DNA from: Nitrosococcus halophilus Nc 4
GTDB taxonomy: Bacteria > Pseudomonadota > Gammaproteobacteria > Nitrosococcales > Nitrosococcaceae
Reading direction: 5' to 3'
Assembly: GCF_000024725.1 (NCBI RefSeq)
Contig: NC_013960.1
Location: forward strand, 2,652,001-2,716,000
DNA length: 64,000 bases
Position numbers and translations under genes: made by a program. This document shows, piece after piece, positions 7,435-15,149 of this stretch. Positions within the stretch are counted from its first letter, which is position 1. Every line of letters begins with the position of its first letter. Below the pieces are notes generated by a model that had not been told where the DNA came from, did not search any database, and worked only from the letters and a program-made list of their open reading frames with translations.

Positions 7435-8169
7435 TTGATAAAAAAAATAACCTTATTTTTTCTGCTTTTTGCTGTATATAGCATCAGTTCCCTGGTGTTT
7501 GCCCATACTGTCATTAAAGATCAAGCTAACGAAGGAACCACTCTGTTTACGGGGTTTTCCATCGGCCATGGTTGTGGTTTTGAGGATAAAGACAGTCTTC
7601 CAGTCATCTCTCAGTCGGTGGTTTTCCCCAATGGACCTAATGCCATTGTCACCCGTTTGGATACCGAGGAAGCCATTAGCTTAGGGGAGGTGCTCATTGG
7701 CGGCGCCCATTCAAACGGTCTGATTAACCCCAAGGCGATTCAAAACCGGGATATTTTCAATATGATCGAACAGTTCACCGATGAGACGGGGGTGGTGAGA
7801 GGCATTCATTATACTGACGGTGAGTTGCAGGCTGATTTGGCAGGTGTTATCCCTTTTCGCGTTTCAGGAGTCACCTTTGTGGAAGAGTCCTGTGCGACCA
7901 AGGTAAGGGCACGTATTGGGATAGCCAATTGGTGCCACGAAAGGGAAGGCGCACGCCGGGTGGATGCATGGATAGGGAAACTGACCCCGGTATTCAATGA
8001 CGAGCGAGTGGTTTCTGTAGGCTTTTGGCCCACTTTGACCATTAACCGGGATTTAGCGGCTAATCCTCTTCCCGAAAGTTGCGATGAGGGTTATGAGGTA
8101 GCGGTGGAACCCTCGGCGGAGGGAATTGATGAGTATCTGCCCGTGTCGGGGTTTATTCCCGGACTCTAG
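7435..8169 (+). CDS. Secreted YcnI-like (DUF1775-like) protein, predicted N-terminal His copper site
   Basis: A 244-residue exported protein starting at TTG 7435 behind a strong GAGGAGG site. The signal peptide (KKITLFFLLFAVYSISSLVFA) should be cut at VFA/H, leaving His24 as the first mature residue, followed by TVIKDQANEGTTLFTGFSIG and HGCG. This resembles YcnI/DUF1775 domains, where the mature N-terminal His with a Glu and a Trp binds copper (the mono-histidine brace). Conserved-looking Cys (HGCGF, EESCATK, NWCHE, ESCDEG) could form disulfides. No C-terminal membrane anchor is visible, unlike many YcnI proteins. It heads a run of envelope genes to 14300. Similarity was judged by eye, so the family call is moderate. 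Confidence 0.6.
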   Translation: MIKKITLFFLLFAVYSISSLVFAHTVIKDQANEGTTLFTGFSIGHGCGFEDKDSLPVISQSVVFPNGPNAIVTRLDTEEAISLGEVLIGGAHSNGLINPKAIQNRDIFNMIEQFTDETGVVRGIHYTDGELQADLAGVIPFRVSGVTFVEESCATKVRARIGIANWCHEREGARRVDAWIGKLTPVFNDERVVSVGFWPTLTINRDLAANPLPESCDEGYEVAVEPSAEGIDEYLPVSGFIPGL

Positions 8170-8295
8170 GTAGGGGGTTTGTAAAGGGTAAGATTCGCGA
8201 GGCGCATAGTGCCTCGCGCTTGCTTAACAGTGGGCTCTTGAGATGCCTGAGCCAAAATTATTTTTTCTGGACTTCTCTAATATTCGGGGGTCGAG

Positions 8296-9192
8296 ATGTC
8301 TGCGGGTAAATTTTTATTATTAATCCCACTTTCTTTTATCCACTCATTTGTCTTTGCAGGCGAGACTTTTCATGATCAGAGTCAAAAACTTGAATCCCTC
8401 TCCATGAACAACGGCGGCTTGCATTTAGAAGTGGAGCAAGCACCGCTAGAGCAAATATTTAAAATCATTGAAAATGAAACCGGCATCCGCTTACATGCCT
8501 CTCCTATGCCCCAGAAACGGGTGACGGCAACTTGCGCAGGGGCAACTCTGGAGGTGCTAAAATGCGTCCTAGGCAAAGAAGCCAGTCTTATTTATCGGTA
8601 TGGGGATAAGTCATCTACAAGTAGCCCAACGCCCCTGCTTCAAGAAGTGTGGGTACTGAGTTCAAATCCAAGTGGGCATCGGTTGCCCCAGGAGACTGAG
8701 CAGCAAATTATTTGCGATACCACAAAAAATTTGAATAATCCCATTCAGCATGAGCAGCAGTCGGTGTCTGGGGAAGGGCAAACGGCCCTATCAAGTTTGA
8801 AGCAGAATGAAATGGAAAAGCTTGTGGCACTGGCCCAATCACCCAATTCCGGACAACGGGAGGAAGCCTTGTCCCGTCTTGCGCTGCTAGATGAGGCTGA
8901 TGATGAAAGTATCAGAAATATTTTGACGGAGGCTTTAGGAGATCGAAACCCAAGCGTCAGGGCGCAGGCTGTGTCCGGGCTTGCCCGGCGCAATGATCCT
9001 GAAAGGGACGATGTGTTACAAGAAGCTTTGCATGACAGTGATGTGGGGGTACGATTGATGGCGGTTAGCAATGCAGGAGAGAATGTGGCTTTACTTGAAA
9101 CGGCGCTCCATGATACGGATAAGGTAGTGCGAGATTTAGCTAGCATGAAGCTTGAGCAAATCTTGCAAACGAATCCACGCCAATACGAGTAG
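8296..9192 (+). CDS. Periplasmic HEAT-repeat protein with STN-like N-terminal domain
   Basis: A 298-residue exported protein. The signal peptide is about residues 1-21 (LLLIPLSFIHSFVFAGE). Residues 40-92 (LHLEVEQAPLEQIFKIIENE then a beta-rich stretch ending LEVLKCVLG) look like the secretin/TonB short N-terminal (STN-like) domain. A polar linker (about 110-170) leads to HEAT-type alpha repeats (about 175-290), e.g. LTEALGDRNPSVRAQAVSGL and LQEALHDSDVGVRLMAV. HEAT repeats bind other proteins, so this is probably a scaffold in the envelope. It sits 126 bases behind the YcnI-like gene and 21 bases before the next secreted protein. Specific role unknown. Confidence 0.65.
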   Translation: MSAGKFLLLIPLSFIHSFVFAGETFHDQSQKLESLSMNNGGLHLEVEQAPLEQIFKIIENETGIRLHASPMPQKRVTATCAGATLEVLKCVLGKEASLIYRYGDKSSTSSPTPLLQEVWVLSSNPSGHRLPQETEQQIICDTTKNLNNPIQHEQQSVSGEGQTALSSLKQNEMEKLVALAQSPNSGQREEALSRLALLDEADDESIRNILTEALGDRNPSVRAQAVSGLARRNDPERDDVLQEALHDSDVGVRLMAVSNAGENVALLETALHDTDKVVRDLASMKLEQILQTNPRQYE

Positions 9193-9213
9193 CATGATGA
9201 GAGGAAAGAATTT

Positions 9214-9681
9214 ATGAAAAATGCAACTTTAAAAAATAAGTGGGTCATCGCATCCATGGTGGCTGCATTGGGATATTCTGTTAATGGGGCCGCCCATGAT
9301 CAAGTCGGCGCCTTGGGCAATGAGGCTAGCGCTACCGATCACTACTTAATTATTTGCTCTACTGAGGCAGGTGAGGCCTCTGACGTGCTTGAGGTTCGAG
9401 TGTTTGATGCTACCGAAGCCCAGGGCGGGGGTAAAATAAGCGCAGTAGTCCAGAGGGAAACAGTGGTTAGAACTGCCTCGGACCCTTTTAGAGTGGATAA
9501 GGATTTTAACCACGATAAGAATTTTGGTCCCCTGACCTCTGTCTCTGGAGGAAACGGAGCTTATAATGTCATGGTGCATAAACTTAAAACTAGCCCTAAA
9601 AGTTATTTGCTTGAATACCACTGTAAAACAAATTCTGGCATCCACACGGGGACGTCATTGACGGTCTTACAAGACCAGTAA
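9214..9681 (+). CDS. Secreted protein of unknown function
   Basis: I do not recognise this 155-residue protein. It has a clear signal peptide (KNKWVIASMVAALGYSVNG), likely cut at GAA/H, so the mature form may start His-Asp-Gln. The mature part is beta-rich (ASDVLEVRVFDATEAQGGG, ISAVVQRETVVRT) with two Cys, in LIICSTE and LEYHCKTNSG, which probably form a disulfide. There is no membrane anchor and no lipobox. Its start lies 21 bases behind the HEAT-repeat gene, so the two are probably co-transcribed. A second predicted N-terminal His in the same cluster is suggestive of metal binding but not evidence of it. Confidence 0.6.
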   Translation: MKNATLKNKWVIASMVAALGYSVNGAAHDQVGALGNEASATDHYLIICSTEAGEASDVLEVRVFDATEAQGGGKISAVVQRETVVRTASDPFRVDKDFNHDKNFGPLTSVSGGNGAYNVMVHKLKTSPKSYLLEYHCKTNSGIHTGTSLTVLQDQ

Positions 9682-9816
9682 TAATGGCTTGTTGTGTGTC
9701 TATTGTTGTTTAAAAGGATTTCAGTGAGCTTTCTTCTTGAGAGGGAGCAAGCTCAAGGGGCTGTCCTAAAAATTGGAGTTTTAACACCATAACGCCTCAT
9801 TATTAAGAACCTAAGC

Positions 9817-10332
9817 ATGAATAAACTAAGACCGGCTCTTTTTTATTTCCTACTGGTTGCTATTCCGCTGCAAACGCTTGCCGCTTCTGAAATCAAACGG
9901 GAGGCACCCAACTGTATGCTGAATACTTTCGGTACAGCGGAACAGGTCACTATTGAGCAATGGCAAGGAAAAGTTATTTATGTGGATTTTTGGGCTTCTT
10001 GGTGTCCCCCATGTGTAAAATCATTTCCATTCCTAAATAACCTACATCGGCGTTTTGGTGATCAGGGATTGCAGATCCTAGGGATTAACCTGGATGAGAA
10101 ATTAAGTGATGCCCAGAAATTTTTAGCGAAATTTCCTACCCGTTTTGATATCGTGACTGATCCCGATCAGCAGTGTGCCCGATCATTCGATGTTCAAGCC
10201 ATGCCGTCTTCTTTTCTGGTTGATCGAAACGGAATGATCCGTTATGTCCACTTGGGGTTCCGATCTGGAGATGTTGAAGAACTGCGGGTACAGGTCCAAA
10301 AGATTTTAAAAGAAAAAGCGGCTAACCCTTAA
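9817..10332 (+). CDS. TlpA/ResA-like periplasmic thioredoxin
   Basis: A 171-residue exported thioredoxin-fold protein. The signal peptide is about residues 1-22 (MNKLRPALFYFLLVAIPLQT), followed by the redox motif WASWCPPCVKSFPF and the cis-proline region AMPSSFLVDRNGMIRYVHLG. TlpA-like proteins keep cysteines reduced or deliver electrons outside the cytoplasm, for example during cytochrome c or copper-centre (CuA) assembly. It lies 135 bases behind the unknown secreted protein and just before the DUF4266-DUF3570 pair. A thioredoxin of this kind often accompanies that pair, as I recall. The Cys-Pro-Pro-Cys centre is intact. Confidence 0.85.
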   Translation: MNKLRPALFYFLLVAIPLQTLAASEIKREAPNCMLNTFGTAEQVTIEQWQGKVIYVDFWASWCPPCVKSFPFLNNLHRRFGDQGLQILGINLDEKLSDAQKFLAKFPTRFDIVTDPDQQCARSFDVQAMPSSFLVDRNGMIRYVHLGFRSGDVEELRVQVQKILKEKAANP

Positions 10333-10397
10333 TTTTTTAGGGTTGTGTGCGGACTGCTTTTCCTGCCCCTTTCGATAATATTACTATATTGATAAAA

Positions 10398-10413
10398 GCG
10401 TTTTGCCAAACGC
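10398..10413. repeat. Short hairpin between tlpA-like and DUF4266 genes
   Basis: GCGTTT and AAACGC flank a TGCC loop, a perfect 6-bp stem in the 125-base gap. No strong T run follows on either strand, so it is more likely an mRNA hairpin or binding site than a complete terminator. Confidence 0.35.
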
Positions 10414-10457
10414 CAAAATTCATTTGATGGGTGCCGGACTTGAAGAGAAATACCGTA

Positions 10458-10706
10458 ATGATGAGAGGCAAGCGAATAACCAAGATAAAAAGAATAAAAA
10501 TAATAAGCGCGCTGCTATTATTTTTGACGGTAGGGCTGTCAGGTTGCGCCTCGGTGGCTCCCTGGGAACGGGGTAACCTGGCTAAGCCTCATATGGCGCT
10601 AGATCCCCATCCCATGCAGAGCGGTTTGCGTGCCCATGGCTACAATAGCCGCGAGGCGGCTGCCGGCAGTGGCTCTGCTGAAGGGGCGGGGTGTGGCTGC
10701 TATTAA
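10458..10706 (+). CDS. DUF4266 lipoprotein
   Basis: A small lipoprotein of about 82 residues. A basic n-region and the hydrophobic stretch IISALLLFLTVGLSGC end in a lipobox (LSGC). The mature part has the DUF4266 hallmarks: PWERGNLAKPHMALDPHPMQ, YNSREAAAGSGSAEG and a Cys-Gly-Cys close to the end (GAGCGCY). The frame is open from GTG 10431; I prefer ATG 10458, which gives a normal-length signal. It overlaps the start of the DUF3570 gene by about 70 bases, so translation is probably coupled. DUF4266 is regularly found beside DUF3570; its function is unknown. The terminal CGC could bind metal or form a thioether or disulfide, which is inference. Confidence 0.8.
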   Translation: MMRGKRITKIKRIKIISALLLFLTVGLSGCASVAPWERGNLAKPHMALDPHPMQSGLRAHGYNSREAAAGSGSAEGAGCGCY

Positions 10707-13251
10707 GCCGAAGTTTACCGCCAGACCTTCCAAGTGCCGAGCCAGCCCTTCGCTGTTGGCATTAACTTCTGCGGCACTGGCCTTGCCCGGTTTAATGTTG
10801 CCACCGGCCCATGCCGCCTTTGAGGGGGGGGAATTCAACTTCCAATACGGCCGTTATGAGGAGGGCGGCGGCACTCAAAGTCAATTTCGGAATAAAGACA
10901 ATGACATTCAGGTGGATAGTCTGGAAACCTCTGGGGAAATTGACCTCACTGACCGCTTGAGATTCCGTGCCAATTTTATTCAGGATACTTGGGTAGGGGC
11001 TACCCCCATCACCACGGCGCCAGCCGCTGCTGTCCGATTTAACCCCAACGCCCAAACCGGGGCGTCACCTTTCTTTGATCTCAGGGGAGGGGTGGTTAAT
11101 TTTGACATCGACACGGGTCAGGGGTCAGCAACCATTCCGGGAACCTTTGAATCCGTGATTACTGCCGAAACTGTGCACGTGATGGCTGAGGCCTCGCCGG
11201 AAACCCGTAAGCAGGGAGATTTCAACCTCAGCTACGAATGGGATGAGGCGGCGCTAGACCTGGGAGGTGGTATTTCCTTGGAAGATGACTATGAATCCCG
11301 CTATTTCAGCCTGGGTGGGCGCTGGGATTTCAACCAGAAGCTTACCACCTTGACGGGGGGAGTCGGTTATATTAACAGCACCATCGATGCCCTGCGTTTT
11401 CCATTTCGAGTAACGTCGGTTCCAGTCGATCCCGAGGGTGAAGTCAACCCAGATTTTCCAGATTGGTCGGTGAGGGTTAATGACCGGCGAACGGATACTT
11501 CGGTCAATCTTGGCCTCACCCAGGTTTTGGATAAAAACTCAGTATTCAAGGCAGGCTTTGGTTATACCCATAGCTCGGGTTTTCTCTCAAATGTTTATAA
11601 GGAATCCGTGTTTTTCGTGCCCTTGGAGACCCCAGGAATGTCGTGGCTTTTTACCCGCTACGATAAACGCCCTGAAGAGCGGGAGCAATTTAACTGGAAC
11701 ATAGGCTATTCCCGTTATCTTGCTGGGTTGGATGCCGCTTTGCATTTTAATTACAATTTTTTTCATGATGATTGGGGGATTAACGCCCATACTTTTGACG
11801 TGTCCTGGGGCCAACCTATAGGCGGAGGTTGGACCATCACCCCGACAGTCAGGTATTACAGTCAAAGCGCCGCGGACTTTTACAGTCCGTTTTTTATAGT
11901 CGATCAGGGGCCGTTTTCGGTAGGAGAGATCTTGGCCAATCAAAGCCAATTGCCCACTCCCGACCATTTTTCCAGTGACCATCGGCTATCCGCTTTTGGG
12001 GCCCTAAGCGGTGGAGTGACCTTGAGTAAGCAATTCGCCAAAGGGGTCACCCTGGAGGCGGGTTTTGAATATTATACCCACGCAGGCTCCTTAAAGCTGG
12101 GGGGGGGAGGGACCGGCGATTTTGCCGATTTCAACTATTTCCTGGCCAATGCGCTGCTGAAGGTGGATCTCTCGGCCCTTAGCCATTCTGGCGGCGGTTA
12201 TGGGGAACATGAACACCCGAGCGGTCACGCTGAGCACAGTGATTATGCCCCGGCAGGGGTAATGTTTGACCATATGCTAAAGATACCCGGCCATTTCATG
12301 GTGGGCTACCGGTATCGGTATAGCCGCCACGGTGGCGACACGCTCCATGGCGCCCAAGCCGTCAATGATCTTGCCATCGTCAATAACGCCTGCGGGGACA
12401 ATCCCTGCCAGGTGACGTCGGAGCATATGAACATGCATATGCATATGCTCGATCTCATGTATGCGCCGACAGATTGGTTGAATGTGATGCTGATGCCCAT
12501 GTTCATGGATATGGACATGGGCTTGCGGGAGCTTGAGGGGGCGCCCCCTCCGGATCCGGATGCGGTTGGCGGGCACAGCCATGCCATCGAGGGGGGCGGC
12601 CATGCCACTGGTGGGTTGGGTGATACGAGGCTGTTTGCGCTAGTTAAATTATTGGATTCTCCCCGGCACCACTTGCACCTGGGCTTAGGCATCAGCGCCC
12701 CGACCGGTGATGTGGATATTAAAGTCGAGGGTATGGAAATTAACGAGAATAGCCCGGATTTTGGCAAACCCTTATTTCTTCACTATGGAATGCAGCTTGG
12801 CAGCGGTACCTGGGATTTTTTGCCTAACCTGACCTACACGGGTGGGTTAGAGCGCTGGTCTTGGGGCGGCCAACTGAGCGGCACCCTGCGCTTGGAAAGC
12901 GAAAACTCCTCCGGTTTCTCTTTTGGCGATATATTTCAGGCCACGGCCTGGGGCGGTTATAGCCTGTTCAATTGGCTCTCTGCTTCGGTCCGAGGCATCT
13001 ATACGATACAAGGTGGGATTAACGGTCAATTCAACGGACCGACCCCGAACTCGGCGCCGGTGGATTTCCCGGACAATTACGGCGGACGCTTCTGGGATGT
13101 GGGTTTTGGCCTCAATGCCTCTACTTTAGGGGGGGGGCTTAAGGGGAATCGATTGAGCTTCGAGTGGATACAACCGGTGAGGGATGATGTCAACGGCTTT
13201 CAACTGGAACGGGAGGGCACACTTTTTGTCACTTGGGATTTGGCGTTCTAA
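10630..13251 (+). CDS. DUF3570 outer-membrane barrel protein fused to a Met/His-rich barrel-like domain
   Basis: An exceptionally long 873-residue protein. The leader (about residues 1-62) ends LALPGLMLPPAHA. Residues 65-520 are DUF3570: many alternating beta strands with aromatic girdles (YGRYEEGGG, FSLGGRWDF, VGYINSTID, FGYTHSSG), predicted to form an outer-membrane barrel. A His-rich link (GEHEHPSGHAEHSDY, about 524-540) leads to a second beta-rich part (540-873) holding MNMHMHM and MLMPMFMDMDMG (about 597-632), a further His run, and a barrel-type C-terminus ending in Phe (TWDLAF). DUF3570 proteins are usually far shorter, so this is probably a fusion of two barrels. The Met/His segments suggest Cu(I)/Cu(II) binding (inference). 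The start could be GTG 10630 or ATG 10636, both inside the DUF4266 gene. Confidence 0.75.
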   Translation: MPMATIAARRLPAVALLKGRGVAAIKPKFTARPSKCRASPSLLALTSAALALPGLMLPPAHAAFEGGEFNFQYGRYEEGGGTQSQFRNKDNDIQVDSLETSGEIDLTDRLRFRANFIQDTWVGATPITTAPAAAVRFNPNAQTGASPFFDLRGGVVNFDIDTGQGSATIPGTFESVITAETVHVMAEASPETRKQGDFNLSYEWDEAALDLGGGISLEDDYESRYFSLGGRWDFNQKLTTLTGGVGYINSTIDALRFPFRVTSVPVDPEGEVNPDFPDWSVRVNDRRTDTSVNLGLTQVLDKNSVFKAGFGYTHSSGFLSNVYKESVFFVPLETPGMSWLFTRYDKRPEEREQFNWNIGYSRYLAGLDAALHFNYNFFHDDWGINAHTFDVSWGQPIGGGWTITPTVRYYSQSAADFYSPFFIVDQGPFSVGEILANQSQLPTPDHFSSDHRLSAFGALSGGVTLSKQFAKGVTLEAGFEYYTHAGSLKLGGGGTGDFADFNYFLANALLKVDLSALSHSGGGYGEHEHPSGHAEHSDYAPAGVMFDHMLKIPGHFMVGYRYRYSRHGGDTLHGAQAVNDLAIVNNACGDNPCQVTSEHMNMHMHMLDLMYAPTDWLNVMLMPMFMDMDMGLRELEGAPPPDPDAVGGHSHAIEGGGHATGGLGDTRLFALVKLLDSPRHHLHLGLGISAPTGDVDIKVEGMEINENSPDFGKPLFLHYGMQLGSGTWDFLPNLTYTGGLERWSWGGQLSGTLRLESENSSGFSFGDIFQATAWGGYSLFNWLSASVRGIYTIQGGINGQFNGPTPNSAPVDFPDNYGGRFWDVGFGLNASTLGGGLKGNRLSFEWIQPVRDDVNGFQLEREGTLFVTWDLAF

Positions 13252-13331
13252 TCAACAACGGAGTGAGCAGAGGGGTATTTTCTCTCTGAGGTTCGGACTC
13301 CAGTTCTGGCGGCTGATTTTTTGGGGGTAGA

Positions 13332-14300
13332 GTGCAGCTTTACCGCGATGCTTTCCATGCCATGGGCACACCCTGCGAGATCCAACTCTATGCCCAAACC
13401 CAGGCTAAAGCCCAACGAGCGGCGGAACTCATCATCGCCGATGTACGCCGACTGGAAGCACTGTATTCCCGCTACCGTGCTGATAGTTTTCTTTCTGAGA
13501 TCAATCGGGTGGCGATGGCTGGGGGGCGTATTTCGGTAGATGAGGAAACAGCAGGATTGCTCAATTATGCGGCCACTTGCTATGAGCAGAGCGAAGGATT
13601 GTTTGACATTACTTCCGGCATCTTGCGGCGCGCTTGGAACTTTAAATCAGGCAAATTGCCGAGTAAAACGCAAGTGCAAGAGCTGCTTAGCAAAATTGGC
13701 TGGAGTAAGCTGCGCTGGGCGCCGCCGGTATTGGAATTTCCCTTACCCGGAATGGAAATTGATTTTGGCGGTATCGTCAAGGAATATGCCGCTGACCGCA
13801 CAGCCTCGCTGAGTTTGCAAGCGGGGGTTCGGCATGGTCTAGTGAATTTAGGCGGCGATATTAAAATTATTGGTCCCCGCCCCGATGGCGAACCTTGGCG
13901 GATTGGCATCCGTCACCCAAATCATCAAGGCGCAGCAACCCGAATGCTCCTGCTGCAGGAAGGGGCTATTGCCAGTAGCGGTGATTATGAGCGTTGCATC
14001 GTATTAAACGGCGTCCGTTACGGCCATGTTCTTAACCCTAAGACGGGTTGGCCAGTGCGGCATTTGGCATCGGTGACCGTGGTCAGTGATTTGTGCGTGG
14101 TGGCGGGGAGTGCCTCTACCATCACCATGTTGAAAGAAACTGATGGCCCGGCCTGGTTGCGAAATTTGGGTTTACCTCATTTCTGGGTAGATATCCAGGG
14201 TGAAACTGGTGGTTCGCTAGAGGAATTGTCCACTGAGACCGCTGCTTCGATTGGGAATGGCAAACAGCAAGCGGCAATCATGGTACTTGATGAACATTGA
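13332..14300 (+). CDS. apbE: ApbE-like FAD:protein FMN transferase (atypical)
   Basis: A 322-residue ApbE-family protein. Typical blocks are AMGTPCEIQLYA, FDITSG, DFGGIVKEYAADRTA (with the Lys), VNLGGDI, WRIGIRHPN, SSGDYER and YGHVLNPKTGWPV (with the His). ApbE attaches FMN covalently to a Thr of target proteins, normally outside the cytoplasm. Two oddities: no signal peptide or lipobox is encoded from the GTG start (GGGGG site at 13323-13327, and a TGA lies in frame six codons upstream), and the usual metal-binding Asp block ADAL(A/S)T reads AGSAST, so the Asp is replaced by Gly. It closes the secreted DUF cluster and overlaps the next gene by 11 bases. No FMN-bind target domain is seen in the window. 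Confidence 0.82.
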   Translation: MQLYRDAFHAMGTPCEIQLYAQTQAKAQRAAELIIADVRRLEALYSRYRADSFLSEINRVAMAGGRISVDEETAGLLNYAATCYEQSEGLFDITSGILRRAWNFKSGKLPSKTQVQELLSKIGWSKLRWAPPVLEFPLPGMEIDFGGIVKEYAADRTASLSLQAGVRHGLVNLGGDIKIIGPRPDGEPWRIGIRHPNHQGAATRMLLLQEGAIASSGDYERCIVLNGVRYGHVLNPKTGWPVRHLASVTVVSDLCVVAGSASTITMLKETDGPAWLRNLGLPHFWVDIQGETGGSLEELSTETAASIGNGKQQAAIMVLDEH

Positions 14301-15138
14301 AGAAGATGCCCATTTTACAATGCCGAGGTTTTCCATTTCCCCTATCACTGCGATCAGGCAATTCATCAAAGTTCGGGAGCTGATTGCCCAGCTTATTTGG
14401 AGCGAAGTAGCGGGTCGTTATCGGGGTTCTTTTGCCGGATTCTTGTGGTCTTTTATCAATCCGTTGTTTTCCCTAGCCATGTACACTTTCGTATTTGGCG
14501 TGGTTTTTAAAGCACGCTGGGGTCTCTCAACGGAAAATACTTTTGATTTCGCGCTAGTGTTATTCGCTGGTTTAATCGTTCACGGGCTATTATCCGAGTG
14601 CATCAGCCGGGCCCCTTATCTCATCCTTGGTAACCCTGGTTATGTCAAGCAAGTGGTTTTTCCCCTTGAAATACTGCCGGTTGTCGTTTTGGGATCGAGC
14701 CTGTTGCATGCGGCTATCAGTTTTTTATTGCTGATCGTTATTTGGAGTATTGCCCATGAAGGGGTGACGTTAGCTACTGCCTTTATTCCCATGCTGATAT
14801 TGCCATTGAGTCTGATTGCTGTGGGGGTCAGTTGGTTCATCGCAGCGGCTACCGTGTATTTTCGGGATCTAGCTCAGTTGGTTACCTTTATTAGCAGTGG
14901 TTTGCTCTTTTTTTCCCCTATTTTTTATCCTGTAAGCTCAGTGCCCGAACCTTTTCGCGCTTGCTTGGAATTTAATCCCCTCACTTATGTCATCGAGCGG
15001 GTACGTGCGACCCTCATTGGAGGAGACATTCCAGAGCTGAAGGGATACCTAATCTATTTATTAATTTCTGTTGCTGTAGCCTGGTCGGGTTATGTCTGCT
15101 TTCAAAAGACACGCCCTGGCTTCGCTGATGTAATATAA
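14290..15138 (+). CDS. wzm: ABC-2 type polysaccharide export permease (Wzm/TagG type)
   Basis: A 282-residue inner-membrane protein with six predicted helices. The typical start of the family, RELIAQLIWSEVAGRYRGSF then LWSFINPLF, is followed by helices around FVFGVVF, FALVLFAGLIVHGLL, FLLLIVIWSI and FISSGLLFFSPIFYPVSSVP. It pairs with the Wzt ATPase 11 bases downstream to carry undecaprenyl-linked O-antigen or another surface glycan across the membrane. I use ATG 14290 (MNIEEDAHFTMPRF); MPRF at 14320 is an alternative. The start overlaps the end of apbE by 11 bases, so either the two units are coupled or the apposition is accidental. First gene of a glycan locus reaching 24279. Confidence 0.88.
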   Translation: MNIEEDAHFTMPRFSISPITAIRQFIKVRELIAQLIWSEVAGRYRGSFAGFLWSFINPLFSLAMYTFVFGVVFKARWGLSTENTFDFALVLFAGLIVHGLLSECISRAPYLILGNPGYVKQVVFPLEILPVVVLGSSLLHAAISFLLLIVIWSIAHEGVTLATAFIPMLILPLSLIAVGVSWFIAAATVYFRDLAQLVTFISSGLLFFSPIFYPVSSVPEPFRACLEFNPLTYVIERVRATLIGGDIPELKGYLIYLLISVAVAWSGYVCFQKTRPGFADVI

Positions 15139-15149
15139 CGTTAATTTCG

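Noticed and set aside
8745-9257. 170-codon minus-strand frame opposite the HEAT-repeat gene
   Set aside because: Ser-rich antisense of a coherent exported protein, without a ribosome-binding site or family pattern.
12277-12767. Minus-strand frames with His/Met-rich residues inside the DUF3570 gene
   Set aside because: Their composition mirrors the repeated CATATG-type codons of the sense strand; no independent evidence of coding.
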